From: Orenia metallireducens
GTDB lineage: Bacteria; Bacillota; Halanaerobiia; Halobacteroidales; Halobacteroidaceae
Assembly (NCBI RefSeq): GCF_001693735.1
Contig: NZ_LWDV01000006.1
Location: 46,325 to 110,324 of the forward strand
DNA: 64,000 nt
Direction of reading: 5' to 3'
Position 1 is the first letter of the stretch. Each line of letters begins with the position of its first letter. This document shows positions 34,084 through 43,882 of this stretch, one piece after another. Under the pieces are notes generated by a model that saw nothing but the letters and a program-made list of their open reading frames with translations, made no database searches and was not told where the DNA came from. Made by a program: the position numbers and the translations under genes.

Positions 34084-35076
34084 CTACTCAATAATCCTTT
34101 TAGCTTGATTAAGTAACTCTTCAGGTAAATCTACTCCCATTTCTTGGGCTGCCTTTAGATTGATTACTAAATCTGTATTCTCTAAATATTGAATTGACAT
34201 CTTAGCTGGGTCTGCTCCATCTAAGACCTCCACTGCCATCTTTCCAGTTTGACGCCCTAATTGATAATAGTTAATTCCTACAGTAGCTAAGCCTCCATTC
34301 TCTACAGAGTTATCCTCTCCAACAATCAGAGGTAAGTCAGATTCATTGGCTACCTTAACTACAGATTGAATTGCTGAAACTACTGTATTATCTGTTGGAA
34401 CATAGATTCCATCTACCCTACCTACAAGAGATTGTGCCCCTTGATAAACCTCATTACTAGAAGTAACAGTAAGATTTATCAACTCTAAATCTAACTTCTT
34501 CGCCTCTTTCTCAGCCAACTCTGCCTGCACAACGGAATTGACCTCTCCTCCATTATATATAATTCCTATCTTTTTGATATTAGGGTCTATCTTCTTAAAC
34601 AACTCCAATTGTTGCTTGACAGGTGTCAAATCACTCGTTCCAGTAATATTAGCCCCTGGTACTTCTAAGCTATCTACTAACCCAGCAGATTTTGGATCTG
34701 TTACTGCAGTGATCAAAATCGGGGTATCCTTTACACTATTGGCTACTGCTTGAGCTGTTGGAGTAGCTATTGCCAATATTAAATCTAACTTATCATAAGT
34801 AAATTGCTTAGCTATAGTTTGAGCTGTAGACATGTCACCTTGAGCATTCTTATAGTCATAAGTAATATTATCTCCTTCTTTATACCCTGCCTTAGCCATC
34901 TCCTCAATAAAACCTTCTCTTGCTGCATCTAAAGCTGGATGCTCTACAATTTGAATAATCCCTACCTTAATAGAACTGTTATCTGCAGAAGTCTTATCTG
35001 ACTCTTGACTTGAACAACCTATTAACAATCCTAATGATAAGACAATCACTAAAAGACTAAATACTCTACTTCTCAT
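34084..35076 (-). CDS. ABC transporter substrate-binding lipoprotein (PF04392 family)
   Basis: The 330-residue protein has a lipoprotein signal (LLIGCSSQ; Cys21 lipidated). The two-lobed body contains IVEHPALDAAREGF, ATPTAQAVAN, ITAVTDPKSAGLV, TGTSDL and IVGEDNSVENG, all shared with the ABC_sub_bind/TrpX family. Some relatives (TrpXYZ) are predicted tryptophan importers from T-box regulation; the substrate here is not known. A terminator-type leader precedes it, so import is probably regulated by transcription attenuation. Confidence 0.92.
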   Translation of the reverse strand: MRSRVFSLLVIVLSLGLLIGCSSQESDKTSADNSSIKVGIIQIVEHPALDAAREGFIEEMAKAGYKEGDNITYDYKNAQGDMSTAQTIAKQFTYDKLDLILAIATPTAQAVANSVKDTPILITAVTDPKSAGLVDSLEVPGANITGTSDLTPVKQQLELFKKIDPNIKKIGIIYNGGEVNSVVQAELAEKEAKKLDLELINLTVTSSNEVYQGAQSLVGRVDGIYVPTDNTVVSAIQSVVKVANESDLPLIVGEDNSVENGGLATVGINYYQLGRQTGKMAVEVLDGADPAKMSIQYLENTDLVINLKAAQEMGVDLPEELLNQAKRIIE

Positions 35077-35102
35077 CTTCTTATTCCCCCTAAAATTTAA
35101 TA

Positions 35103-35206
35103 TAAAAAAAGAAAAACACCCCCGTAGGAGTGGTAAAATTTATCAATAAATAGGTAAACTTAACCTATTTATTTAGCAATTATTCGCTACTAAGCTACCA
35201 TCCTAC
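35103..35206 (-). promoter_or_regulatory. Attenuator leader of the ABC operon, ligand unknown
   Basis: On the minus strand a terminator (CACTCC-TACG-GGGGTG, 35132-35117, then a T-rich run) competes with a long-range stem: GTAGGATGGTA (35206-35196) with TACCACTCCTAC (35135-35124). That stem would close a three-way junction with an 11-bp hairpin AATAAATAGGT/ACCTATTTATT (35145-35173) and a small TAGC/GCTA hairpin (35174-35189). The first strand region is rich in TAG/GAG triplets. It does not match a riboswitch class or T-box that I know. Confidence 0.6.
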
Positions 35207-35279
35207 TCTTTTTATAAAACTACTCTACTAAATTAAATAAAACAGATAAACCTACATAAATTACCAAAATACTATTATT

Positions 35280-35315
35280 ACAATAAATTATATTCAATTT
35301 ATTGTATAATGTCAA
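35280..35315 (-). promoter_or_regulatory. Consensus promoter with overlapping inverted repeat, ABC operon
   Basis: TTGACA (35315-35310), 17 bases, TATAAT (35292-35287) on the minus strand. A 10-bp inverted repeat, ACAATAAATT/AATTTATTGT with a six-base centre (35280-35305), covers the -10 box and start site, so a repressor is likely in addition to the attenuator. Confidence 0.75.
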
Positions 35316-35333
35316 GAGATATAGTATTAAAAC

Positions 35334-36530
35334 TCAATTTAAAAGCTTGACTACTTCATCTAATATCCCCATTGCTATCTCTAGCTTATCTGCTTTAGGT
35401 AAATTAATTTGAGTATCATTACCAATAATTACAACTTGATTATCATCAGCTGCAAAACCTGTATCTTTAGCACCAATATCATTTGCAACTATCAAATTAG
35501 CCTTCTTTCTTTTAAGCTTACTTTGAGCATTCTCTAGTAGATTATCAGATTCGGCTGCAAAACCTACCAATATCTCATTACCCCTCTCTTTACCTAATCT
35601 AGCTAAAATATCCTCAGTCCTCTCCAATTCAATCAACAAATCTCCATCTTTCTTCTTAATCTTAGTATTAGAAAATTCCTTGGGTCGATAGTCAGCCACT
35701 GCTGCTGCCATAATAATCACATCTTGTCCCTCTTTATATTTAAAGACAGCTTCTGCCATTTCAGCTGCTGTTCTAACATCTATTCTCTCTACCCCTTTAG
35801 GCTTAGTTAAATTACTAGGTGCTGAAATTAAAGTTACCTCTGCACCACGAGCTGCTGCTATTCTAGCTAAAGCATAACCCATCTTCCCAGAAGAATGATT
35901 ACTTAAGAACCTAACTGGATCTAAAGGCTCCTGAGTCCCCCCTGCAGTTATCATTACCTTTCTTCCAAGTAAATCCTGATCTTCAGCCAATAAAGCTGCT
36001 GTAGAAGTTGCTACTATCTCGGCTGGCTTAGGAAAACGTCCAAGCCCCTCATAGCCACAGGCTAAATAGCCAGCATCAGCTTCGATAATTCTATATCCTC
36101 TCTCCCTTAAATAATTCATATTCTCTTGGACAATAGGATTATGATACATATTGACATTCATCGCTGGGGCTAAAACGACCTTTCCTTTAGTTGCCATTAC
36201 CGTTGTAGATAACATATCATCAGCAATACCATTCTTAATCTTGCCGATAATATTTGCCGTAGCAGGAGCAATCAAAAATAAATCAGCTTTGTCTGCTAAA
36301 GAGATATGCTCGACATCCCAATATTGGGCTCTACCAAACATCTCTACTACAACTGGATTATGGCTGATCGATTGGAAAGTCATCGGCTGAACAAACTCTG
36401 TAGCAGCCTTGGTCATAATTACATAAACATCAGCTCCCAATTTCTTAAACCTACTTACTACCTCTACAGCTTTATAAACTGCTATTCCTCCAGTAACACC
36501 CACTACAACATTCTTCCCCTTTAAAAGCAC
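35334..36530 (-). CDS. coaBC: Bifunctional CoaBC (phosphopantothenoylcysteine synthetase/decarboxylase)
   Basis: The 398-residue protein has an N-terminal flavin decarboxylase domain (GVTGGIAVYKA; APAMNVNMY with catalytic residues; ACGYEGLGR loop) and a C-terminal synthetase domain (MITAGGTQEPLDPVRFLSN, AAAVADYRP). It carries out two steps from 4'-phosphopantothenate to phosphopantetheine for coenzyme A. The GTG at 36530 is the likely start, six bases after GGAGGAGAG; the ATG at 36548 lies on top of that site. Confidence 0.95.
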   Translation of the reverse strand: MLLKGKNVVVGVTGGIAVYKAVEVVSRFKKLGADVYVIMTKAATEFVQPMTFQSISHNPVVVEMFGRAQYWDVEHISLADKADLFLIAPATANIIGKIKNGIADDMLSTTVMATKGKVVLAPAMNVNMYHNPIVQENMNYLRERGYRIIEADAGYLACGYEGLGRFPKPAEIVATSTAALLAEDQDLLGRKVMITAGGTQEPLDPVRFLSNHSSGKMGYALARIAAARGAEVTLISAPSNLTKPKGVERIDVRTAAEMAEAVFKYKEGQDVIIMAAAVADYRPKEFSNTKIKKKDGDLLIELERTEDILARLGKERGNEILVGFAAESDNLLENAQSKLKRKKANLIVANDIGAKDTGFAADDNQVVIIGNDTQINLPKADKLEIAMGILDEVVKLLN

Positions 36531-36581
36531 TTTGCTCTCCTCCTCCATATCAAAACTGAATTTACCATTAAGCTAAACCTT

Positions 36582-36629
36582 CAGTAACTAGTAAAGAGCT
36601 TGACTTATCGCCTGTTACTCGTTACTGTC
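36582..36629. repeat. Dispersed GTGACGAGTAAC-type repeat copy
   Basis: CAGTAACTAGTAAAGAGCTTG and GCCTGTTACTCGTTACTG are imperfect inverted halves between rpoZ and coaBC, without the outer arms seen elsewhere. Confidence 0.6.
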
Positions 36630-36643
36630 TAAATATAATAAAA

Positions 36644-36710
36644 AATGCCTCCTTTTAACTCAAATAAGCTTAATCCTTTAAACTCATGAGTTAAATTAGA
36701 AGACATCTAT
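36644..36710 (-). terminator. Terminator after rpoZ
   Basis: On the minus strand ATGTCTTCTAATTTAACTCA pairs with TGAGTTAAAAGGAGGCAT (with G-U pairs) and is followed by TTTTTT. It ends the remA-gmk-rpoZ transcript 30 bases after rpoZ, separating coaBC. Confidence 0.7.
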
Positions 36711-36742
36711 CTTATTTACTAAATTTTTAAATAACAATTAAT

Positions 36743-36943
36743 TTATCTTTTAGTTACAGGTCTTAACTTACCTGCCACAATCTCCTCTAAAGCTTTAGAT
36801 ACATCTTTAGTACCTTTATAGTTATCCAATAATCCTTCTGCTCCTTCATTCATCTTTCTAGCTCTTTTAGCTGAAATAATAACAGCAGAAAAAGCAGAAC
36901 CACATTTCTCTACTAACTCGTTCATCCCTGGATAAGATAACAA
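36743..36943 (-). CDS. rpoZ: RNA polymerase omega subunit
   Basis: The 66-residue protein has YPGMNELVEK, AKRAR and a final KLRP, the omega-subunit pattern. Omega helps fold and hold the beta' subunit. The start is uncertain: TTG at 36943 lies 8 bases after GGAG and is preferred; GTG at 36952 overlaps that site. It follows gmk by 23 bases and is the third gene of remA-gmk-rpoZ. Confidence 0.93.
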   Translation of the reverse strand: MLSYPGMNELVEKCGSAFSAVIISAKRARKMNEGAEGLLDNYKGTKDVSKALEEIVAGKLRPVTKR

Positions 36944-36975
36944 AATAATCACTCCTTTTGACTATTAGCTAATAG

Positions 36976-37563
36976 TTAAATTTTACATCTTTCTGCAATA
37001 ATAATTGATTTTAATTTATTTACTGCATTTTCAACCTCATCATTGATAATCAAATAATCATACCTATCAATCTCTTCTAACTCTTTAGTAGCATTACTCA
37101 TTCTAGTCTGAATTACATCTTCAGTCTCTGTACCTCTTTTATAGATTCTAGATTTCAATTCTTCCATAGATGGAGGTGCTAAAAAGACAAAAACTCCCTC
37201 ACTAAAACTATCTGCAACTTGTCGAGCCCCTTGAATATCAATTTCTAAAATTACATCTTTTCCACTCTTTAAAGTATCTTCAACATAGTTTCTAGGAGTT
37301 CCATAATAATTATTATGTACCTTTGCCCACTCAATAAATTCATTATTCTCGATTGACTCTTTAAATTTATCTTGGCTCATAAAGAAATAATGTACTCCAT
37401 TCACCTCTCCTTTACGAGGCTCTCTAGTTGTTGCTGATACAGAGTAGCATACATCATCATATTCTTCTAGTAAAGCTCTTAATACTGTTCCTTTTCCCAC
37501 TGCAGAAGGTCCAGATAAGATTATTAGATTTCCTCTGTTTTCATTAGTCTTTAACATACTCAT
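36976..37563 (-). CDS. gmk: Guanylate kinase
   Basis: This 195-residue kinase converts GMP to GDP with ATP. It shows the P-loop GPSAVGKGTV, the GMP-binding TTREPRKGEVNGVHYFF, and DIQGARQV. It lies 28 bases after remA, the conserved order. AGGAAGG precedes the ATG at 37563. Confidence 0.97.
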   Translation of the reverse strand: MSMLKTNENRGNLIILSGPSAVGKGTVLRALLEEYDDVCYSVSATTREPRKGEVNGVHYFFMSQDKFKESIENNEFIEWAKVHNNYYGTPRNYVEDTLKSGKDVILEIDIQGARQVADSFSEGVFVFLAPPSMEELKSRIYKRGTETEDVIQTRMSNATKELEEIDRYDYLIINDEVENAVNKLKSIIIAERCKI

Positions 37564-37591
37564 AATCTTCCTTCCTCTATAACTCTCTTAA

Positions 37592-37837
37592 TTACTCATC
37601 ATCTTTTAAACGCTGTGAAACTGTTTCTGGCTGAACTGCGGATAAGATGATATGGTCACTATCTGTAATAACAACAGCTCTAGTTCTTCTACCATAAGTA
37701 GCATCAATCAACATCCCTCTATCCCTTGCATCCTGGATAATCCTCTTTATTGGCGCCGATTCAGGGCTTACAATAGCGATGATTCTATTAGCTGCAACAA
37801 TATTACCAAAACCGATATTAATTAATTTAATATTCAT
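37592..37837 (-). CDS. remA: RemA family DNA-binding regulator (DUF370)
   Basis: The 81-residue protein carries [18 protein letters not shown], the family's N-terminus, and [20 protein letters not shown] with its conserved arginines. In Bacillus, RemA forms an octameric ring that activates biofilm-matrix and osmoprotection genes; the role in this organism is inferred only. AAGGAGGAG precedes the ATG. The yicC gene that often precedes remA is absent here. Confidence 0.93.
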   Translation of the reverse strand: MNIKLINIGFGNIVAANRIIAIVSPESAPIKRIIQDARDRGMLIDATYGRRTRAVVITDSDHIILSAVQPETVSQRLKDDE

Positions 37838-38163
37838 TATGACTCCTCCTTAATTTAGTAATAACTCAGCTTATAACTACATCTATATTTAAATAATATA
37901 GCTAATAGATTTTATTAAGATTTAGACTAATTTATAATATATCATAACTTAAATATAATTTGCAAGTAAATTATTGATTACTATTTTATCAAACTTTCTA
38001 ATTTATAATTCAAAAGAAGATAAAATAGAGATTTTTCCCAATATTTCTTAGCTATTTTATCTATAACAATCACTAAACAATCTCACACTAGCTTAATTAA
38101 TATAATTAGTATACTTAAAAGCTAAAGGCTAATAAATAACCCTTCAATCAACTCAGATAGTCC
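37838..38163. other. AT-rich gap upstream of remA with a possible promoter
   Basis: On the minus strand TTGCAA (37965-37960), 18 bases, TATATT (37941-37936) is a plausible promoter for remA-gmk-rpoZ about 100 bases before remA. Nothing else is recognised. Confidence 0.4.
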
Positions 38164-38652
38164 TTAATTTCCTTCTATTATTCTCCTTCTTATCTCCTTA
38201 ATAATCATCTTATGAGTTCTAGGATGGGAAAATAAATAAGAGACCAACATGTTATAGTCATTTTGATTAATCTGATCATAATATAACATAGTATCTAAGA
38301 TAGGAACTGGAAATTTATCCTTTGGAACAATAGCTACTAGCTTTTTCTGTCCATCAGACATTTGAGCATATATCTTCAAATCATAAATCTCACCATAAAA
38401 AAATGATAACTTGCTCTTCTCTACTATAAAGTCCCCTAGCTTCAATTCAGAAAAGTCACAATTAGTACTTGGAGTAGCCACTAAATAATATATCTGCTCA
38501 AAGGAGAATTCTAAATCTTCTAACCTTTGACCTATTTTAAGCAGCTTCTTTTTGGCAAAAAATTCAAGACCTAAAAAATAAAAACGATCTCCACAGTATA
38601 GTAAAAGAACAATATAAATAAAAATTCCAATAACCAGTAAATTGCTTGACAT
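38164..38652 (-). CDS. Hypothetical membrane-anchored protein
   Basis: The 162 residues have one N-terminal membrane helix (about 4-22) and a cytosolic domain rich in aromatic and basic residues; the end is Arg-rich (IIKEIRRRIIEGN). No family is recognised. The ATG at 38652 is chosen for GAGGGGTG upstream; longer readings overlap the diguanylate cyclase gene. It follows that gene by about 79 bases on the same strand, so it may be cotranscribed, but no functional tie is visible. Confidence 0.6.
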   Translation of the reverse strand: MSSNLLVIGIFIYIVLLLYCGDRFYFLGLEFFAKKKLLKIGQRLEDLEFSFEQIYYLVATPSTNCDFSELKLGDFIVEKSKLSFFYGEIYDLKIYAQMSDGQKKLVAIVPKDKFPVPILDTMLYYDQINQNDYNMLVSYLFSHPRTHKMIIKEIRRRIIEGN

Positions 38653-38731
38653 CCTATCACCCCTCTTCCCATTTAGGAAATTAATCAAGCCATTAACCAT
38701 CTCTAACTCTATGATAAACCTTGAATAAAAT

Positions 38732-40273
38732 TTAAATATTCTTGTGTAATTTGACATTATTACGCCCACAAGATTTAGCATGGTATAAAGCCTCATCAGC
38801 TACATTTAATAACTCACGATCAGTACTTGCATCCTCTGGAAACATCCCTATACCTACACTAATTGTCACATTACCATTAGGTTGGGTCTCTTGATTCTTA
38901 AAAGGAGTATCAGCAACCATAGCTCTAATTCTTTCTGCTATAGTATAGGCCACATCTTCTAGTACATTTGGTAGAATAATAGCAAATTCCTCCCCACCAA
39001 ACCTACAAACTATATCATTCTCCCTTGTATTATCCTGTAATATTCTAGATAATAGTTTTAGGGCTTCATTTCCTGCTGGATGACCATTATTATCGTTATA
39101 AGCCTTAAAGTAATCTATATCCATCATTAATAGAGCTAAAGAATTTCCAGTCCGCTTAGCATTCTCTATCTCTTGCTCAAGACTTGTTTGGAAATGCCTT
39201 TGATTATATATACCAGTAAGATTATCTTTAACAGCCATATTCTCTTTTAATTTATGTAACTTAGCATTCTGTATAGCCAAAGCAGCTTGATTGGCAAAGG
39301 GTAATAATGAATCTATACTTTTATAAGTAATCTCTCTTTTATTAGCGATATTATCGACAACCAAAACCCCAATAGCACTTCCTTTAACAATTAACGGTAC
39401 AATAGCAAAAGCTTCCATCGCTAATTTAGCAGCTAAAGTACATTGAAACTTATCATCAGGGTTCATCAATTTAATATTATAAGGCTCTTTATCCTTAATT
39501 ACTTTACTAGCTATATGATCCTTATCCAATTTAAAAGATAGGTTTTGAATAATATCATTTAATTTCTTATCACTTAGCTCTAGTTCTTCTTGTACAGCAA
39601 TCATACCTTCTAAATTAATCTTATCCTTAGCAACATTCTGCCAAGTCTGTAACCCTTCTCGCTTGTCTAGAGGACCGATACCAATCTTGCCTGTTAATTT
39701 ACTCTCATCCTCATCATCTATTAGAAATAGGATAGCACGGTTAAATTCTAAACCATATCCAGCAGTTACAGCAGATAAAATTATCTGTAATACTTTATCC
39801 AGCTCTAATGTCCCTTGTAAAATAGCACTAATCTCTCTAAGGACTCTTAGTTCTTTAATTTGATTTGATAATTCCATATTTAATTTAATAATACTTTTAA
39901 TCTTCTCTTTAATCATATTATTTGAGCAACCTGAAACCAAAGAGATAAATAAGAATAAGGATAAATGATAAAAAATCTCTATGGTATTAAAATCTGACCA
40001 TATTAAAGCAGGTAAAACCGCTAAGGAAGTCATTAATCCTCCCTTTGTCCCTGTTAAAATTGTACTTGCAACAATAAATAAATATAGGGAAGCAGTTCCA
40101 ATAATACCATTGATAGGATTTCCAAATAAGGAATAATTTATAATAAAAATTATCATAAGTCCAGATAATAACAAATAAGAATTAGCAGTCAATTTCCTAT
40201 TAAAGGAGGATACTATTATTAAAATTATAGGTAATATTACTGATATAAGTAAAAATAATATTATTTTAATCAT
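38732..40273 (-). CDS. Membrane diguanylate cyclase (GAF-GGDEF)
   Basis: The 513-residue protein has four or five N-terminal membrane helices (about 5-115), a coiled linker, a GAF domain (about 155-320) and a GGDEF domain (about 345-510). The active site reads RFGGEEF, and an intact inhibitory RxxD site (REND) lies five residues before it, so it should make cyclic di-GMP and be feedback-inhibited. The GAF domain is a likely small-molecule or light sensor. It is the only cyclic di-GMP enzyme in the window. Confidence 0.93.
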   Translation of the reverse strand: MIKIILFLLISVILPIILIIVSSFNRKLTANSYLLLSGLMIIFIINYSLFGNPINGIIGTASLYLFIVASTILTGTKGGLMTSLAVLPALIWSDFNTIEIFYHLSLFLFISLVSGCSNNMIKEKIKSIIKLNMELSNQIKELRVLREISAILQGTLELDKVLQIILSAVTAGYGLEFNRAILFLIDDEDESKLTGKIGIGPLDKREGLQTWQNVAKDKINLEGMIAVQEELELSDKKLNDIIQNLSFKLDKDHIASKVIKDKEPYNIKLMNPDDKFQCTLAAKLAMEAFAIVPLIVKGSAIGVLVVDNIANKREITYKSIDSLLPFANQAALAIQNAKLHKLKENMAVKDNLTGIYNQRHFQTSLEQEIENAKRTGNSLALLMMDIDYFKAYNDNNGHPAGNEALKLLSRILQDNTRENDIVCRFGGEEFAIILPNVLEDVAYTIAERIRAMVADTPFKNQETQPNGNVTISVGIGMFPEDASTDRELLNVADEALYHAKSCGRNNVKLHKNI

Positions 40274-40300
40274 ATAAATCCCTCCTCTTTATTAATTAAT

Positions 40301-40364
40301 ATTCTATACCTTATATTTTTTTCCTGCAAAACAATTACAAAATGTTAATAACTATTAACATTTT
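40301..40364 (-). promoter_or_regulatory. Promoter and inverted repeat upstream of the diguanylate cyclase
   Basis: TTGCAG (40329-40324), 17 bases, TAGAAT (40306-40301) on the minus strand. Just upstream lies AAAATGTTAATA-AC-TATTAACATTTT (40339-40364), a 12-bp inverted repeat with a two-base centre, a likely activator or repressor site. Confidence 0.5.
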
Positions 40365-40762
40365 AAGAAATAAAATTTAACTTTTTTATAAACTTGATTT
40401 AGAGAAAATTTAATTTACTGTTGGTGATATCTGATAAACAATACTAGTGCAAATAACTGATATTCTAAAAACATATTTTTAAGATTAAAAAATTCAATCT
40501 TGAACTTATAATGATAATTTATAAATTATAGATAGAACTTTGATTTCTGTTTGACAATAGCATTTCTTTAAATTTATTTATTATGCTCTATAAAGCTTTC
40601 AATTTATCCTTTATCAACTAATCAATTTATAATCAATACCATTCAATCTATTCATTTTAAATTTGGCTTTATTTGCAAAATTTAACCTGCTATAAGTTAA
40701 AAATATTAAGTAATATTCATTTATAACTTGTTGTATGCCATAATCTTTCTTTAACATATAAT
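40365..40762. other. AT-rich gap, no feature recognised
   Basis: About 400 bases between the cyclase regulatory region and the ileS terminator, with no ORF above noise and no strong hairpin. Confidence 0.4.
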
Positions 40763-40802
40763 AAAAAAAGCTTGTAACTGAAAATTCAGTTACAAGCTTT
40801 TC
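40763..40802 (-). terminator. Terminator of ileS
   Basis: AAAGCTTGTAACTGAA/TTCAGTTACAAGCTTT on the minus strand is a long stem followed by TTTTTTTATT, starting about 12 bases past the stop codon. Confidence 0.85.
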
Positions 40803-40812
40803 TAATTAAAGA

Positions 40813-43590
40813 TTATAAATTCTTTACTACCTCTAAACATCTAGCACATACTGTTGAATGCTCATCATCAACTCCAACAGTTTCACTATAATTCCAGCAA
40901 CGGTCACACTTTTCACCAGCTGCTTGGCTTACAGCTACTTTAATATCAGATTCTTTACCTTCATATAACTCTCCACTTACTTCTTCGTCAGCTTCTGCTA
41001 GTTGAGCAACAGAAACGATAAATAGCTCTGCTAAATTATCAAATTGAGCTAAGAAGTCATACGTCTTTTCAGTTGGATAAATTTTAACAGCTGCATCTAA
41101 AGAATGTCCTACAACCTTCTCTTTACGAGCAATCTCTAAAGCTTTAGAGACATCCTTTCTAATAGCTAATAATCTATCCCATTTAACTGCTAATTCTTCA
41201 TCAATATATTCTTCTTTAACTTCTGGCCAGTCTTCTAAGAAGACACTCTCTGCTTTATCTCCAGGCAAGTACTTCCATACCTCTTCTGCTGTATGAACTA
41301 TTACTGGAGCAATAATCTTAATCATGGTAGTTAAAATTTCATACATAGCAGTCTGACCTGAACGTCTTACTGGATCATTTGGCTCTAAAATATACATTCT
41401 ATCTTTAAGAATATCCATATAGAAAGAACTTAACTCTACTAAACAGAAATTATGCACAGCATGATAAATCTTATGGTATTCATAATTCTCATAAGCTTCT
41501 TTTACCAATTTAACTAGTTTCTGTAGCTGCATCAATGCCCAACGATCTAATTCAGTCAATTCATTATACGCTACAGAATTTTCTGCTGGATCAAAGTCAG
41601 CTAAATTACCTAAGATATAGCGAGATGTATTTCTGATTCTACGATAAACCTCAGCGTTCTCTTTTAATATCTTATCAGAAACTCTAACATCCTCTTTAAA
41701 GTTAGAAGACGCAACCCATAATCTCAAAATATCAGCACCATATTGCTCAATAATATCATGAGGTGAGACAACATTACCGATAGATTTAGACATCTTCTTA
41801 CCTTTCTTATCAACAGTAAATCCATTTGTTACAACAGCCTTATAAGGAGCTTCTCCTCTAGCTGCAATTGAAGTCAATAATGAAGAGTTGAACCAACCAC
41901 GATATTGGTCTGTACCTTCAAGATAAAGGTCAGCAGGTCTATCTAAGATATCATAATTCTCTAATACTGCTGCATGGCTTGCACCAGAGTCGAACCATAC
42001 ATCCATAATATCATGCTCTTTTTCAAAGTCACTGCTACCACATTCACAAGTAGTGCCTTCAGGCACTATCTCATTGGCTTCTAATTCATACCAGATACCA
42101 GATCCCTTCTTGCCAAATAACTCTTTTACTGCTTCTATAGTCTCTTCAGTTACTATAGTCTCTCCACAGTCTTTACAATAGAAGATTGGAATTGGTACTC
42201 CCCAAACTCTCTGACGAGAAATACACCAATCTGTTCTATTTTCAATCATATTAGTAATTCTAGTCTCTCCCCAACTAGGATACCACTTTACGTTTTTAAC
42301 TGCTTCTAAAGCCTCATCCTTAATTGCATCAACACTAGCAAACCATTGCTTAGTTGCTCTAAAGATAACTGGATTCTTACATCTCCAACAATGTGGATAA
42401 GAGTGATCAATAAAGCTTAAATTCATTAATAGATTTTGCTCTTTTAATAGATTAGTTACTTTGATATTAGCATCATCATAATACATACCTGCAAACTCTG
42501 GTCCTGCTTCCTCAGTGAATGTTCCTGTATTATCCATTGGAGCAAATACTGGAATATCATAGTCCTGACAGACAACATAGTCATCATGACCATGACCTGG
42601 AGCTGTATGTACACAGCCAGAACCTTGTTCTAAGGTAACATGGTCCCCTAAGATCAATTGTGATTCTCTATTATAAAATGGATGCTTACACTTAACACCT
42701 TCTAGTTCTTCACCTTTAAATTCAGCTACTATACTATACTCCTCAATCTTACAAGTCTTCATCATTTGATCTAATAGCTCTTTAGCAGCAACAATTCTAC
42801 CATTATCAGTTTGAGCTATTACATAATCAAAGTCAGGATGAACTGAAATCGCCATATTTGATGGGATAGTCCATGGAGTAGTAGTCCAGATAACTACAAA
42901 GTCATCACTTGTTAACTCTTCTCCTCCTAAAACCTTACCTTCTTTAACCGGGAACTTAACAAAGATTGAAGGTCCTCGACTATCTTGATATTCAATCTCT
43001 GCTTCTGCTAAAGCAGTCTCACAATCAGTACACCAATGAACTGGCTTCAATCCTTGGTATAACAATCCCTTTAATGCCATTTGACCAAAGATATCAATCT
43101 GCTTTGCCTCATATTTAGGATTTAAGGTTACATAAGGATTATCCCAATCTCCCCAAACACCTAAACGTTTGAATTGTCCTTTTTGGCGTTCTACATACTT
43201 AAGAGCATAATCTCTACATCTATCTCTTAATTCAGTAGTAGATAATTCTTTTCTCTTCTCACCTAACTCCTTAGTTACTTTATGCTCAATTGGTAATCCA
43301 TGAGTATCCCAACCTGGTACATAAGGTGCTTGGAATCCTTTTAAGTGATTGTATCTAGTTACGATATCCTTTAAAATCTTATTTAACGCATGTCCAATAT
43401 GGATATCACCATTGGCATAAGGAGGACCATCATGTAAGATAAATTGCTTAGCCCCTTCTCTTTTCTTTAATGCTTTTTCATAGATGCCCTTCTCTTCCCA
43501 AAACTTTTGAAATTCTGGTTCACGCTTTGCTAAGCTAGCACGCATGGGAAAATCAGTTTTAGGTAAATTTAACGTATCCTTATAATCCAT
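40813..43590 (-). CDS. ileS: Isoleucyl-tRNA synthetase
   Basis: The 925-residue class I synthetase shows [15 protein letters not shown] (HIGH), an editing domain, [15 protein letters not shown], and a C-terminal zinc finger CDRCWNYS...CARC. It charges tRNA-Ile and edits valine. The ATG at 43590 is chosen, 9 bases after GGAG; a GTG at 43599 is an alternative. It is controlled by an isoleucine T-box. The normal upstream neighbour divIVA is separated from it by mtnN, an MCP gene and mobile DNA. Confidence 0.97.
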   Translation of the reverse strand: MDYKDTLNLPKTDFPMRASLAKREPEFQKFWEEKGIYEKALKKREGAKQFILHDGPPYANGDIHIGHALNKILKDIVTRYNHLKGFQAPYVPGWDTHGLPIEHKVTKELGEKRKELSTTELRDRCRDYALKYVERQKGQFKRLGVWGDWDNPYVTLNPKYEAKQIDIFGQMALKGLLYQGLKPVHWCTDCETALAEAEIEYQDSRGPSIFVKFPVKEGKVLGGEELTSDDFVVIWTTTPWTIPSNMAISVHPDFDYVIAQTDNGRIVAAKELLDQMMKTCKIEEYSIVAEFKGEELEGVKCKHPFYNRESQLILGDHVTLEQGSGCVHTAPGHGHDDYVVCQDYDIPVFAPMDNTGTFTEEAGPEFAGMYYDDANIKVTNLLKEQNLLMNLSFIDHSYPHCWRCKNPVIFRATKQWFASVDAIKDEALEAVKNVKWYPSWGETRITNMIENRTDWCISRQRVWGVPIPIFYCKDCGETIVTEETIEAVKELFGKKGSGIWYELEANEIVPEGTTCECGSSDFEKEHDIMDVWFDSGASHAAVLENYDILDRPADLYLEGTDQYRGWFNSSLLTSIAARGEAPYKAVVTNGFTVDKKGKKMSKSIGNVVSPHDIIEQYGADILRLWVASSNFKEDVRVSDKILKENAEVYRRIRNTSRYILGNLADFDPAENSVAYNELTELDRWALMQLQKLVKLVKEAYENYEYHKIYHAVHNFCLVELSSFYMDILKDRMYILEPNDPVRRSGQTAMYEILTTMIKIIAPVIVHTAEEVWKYLPGDKAESVFLEDWPEVKEEYIDEELAVKWDRLLAIRKDVSKALEIARKEKVVGHSLDAAVKIYPTEKTYDFLAQFDNLAELFIVSVAQLAEADEEVSGELYEGKESDIKVAVSQAAGEKCDRCWNYSETVGVDDEHSTVCARCLEVVKNL

Positions 43591-43624
43591 TATTTCCACT
43601 CCTCTTTTTTATAGTTGATAGTTG

Positions 43625-43815
43625 ACATCAGACCTCACCTAACCCTCTCCTTAGCTAAGGAGAGGGAACTTTTTAATATGCGTCTTCTCTCCCCTTCTCT
43701 ACGGGTCTGATGACCACTTCGCACAAGACCATTTCCTAAGAATAGGAGAAGCCGAACTTGCATGAAGTTGTCTCGCCTTTTAGACCCGAAAAGGGGTCGG
43801 GGGATGAGGTGTGTT
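43625..43815. repeat. CT-rich core repeat without outer arms
   Basis: It begins CAGACCTCACCTAACCCTC, has an internal TCCTTAGCTAAGGA palindrome, and ends GGGGGATGAGGTGTG, the inverse of the start. It shares GGTCTGATGACCACTTCGCA with the repeat at 17166-17398. It lies between the ileS start and its T-box terminator, so it is part of the ileS leader transcript. Confidence 0.7.
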
Positions 43816-43882
43816 CTTTTAAGTTAATACTTTTGATATAAAAAAATTTATGAACTTTCTTCATAAAAGCTCAAGTATCTTC

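Noticed and set aside
35187..35236. TRAP-binding site from TAG/GAG triplets
   Set aside because: Spacing is irregular, with several adjacent triplets, unlike the 2-3 base spacers of real TRAP sites, and no mtrB gene is in view.
38653..38796. Longer N-terminus for the 38164 gene
   Set aside because: It would overlap the diguanylate cyclase end, and the ATG at 38652 has a strong ribosome site.
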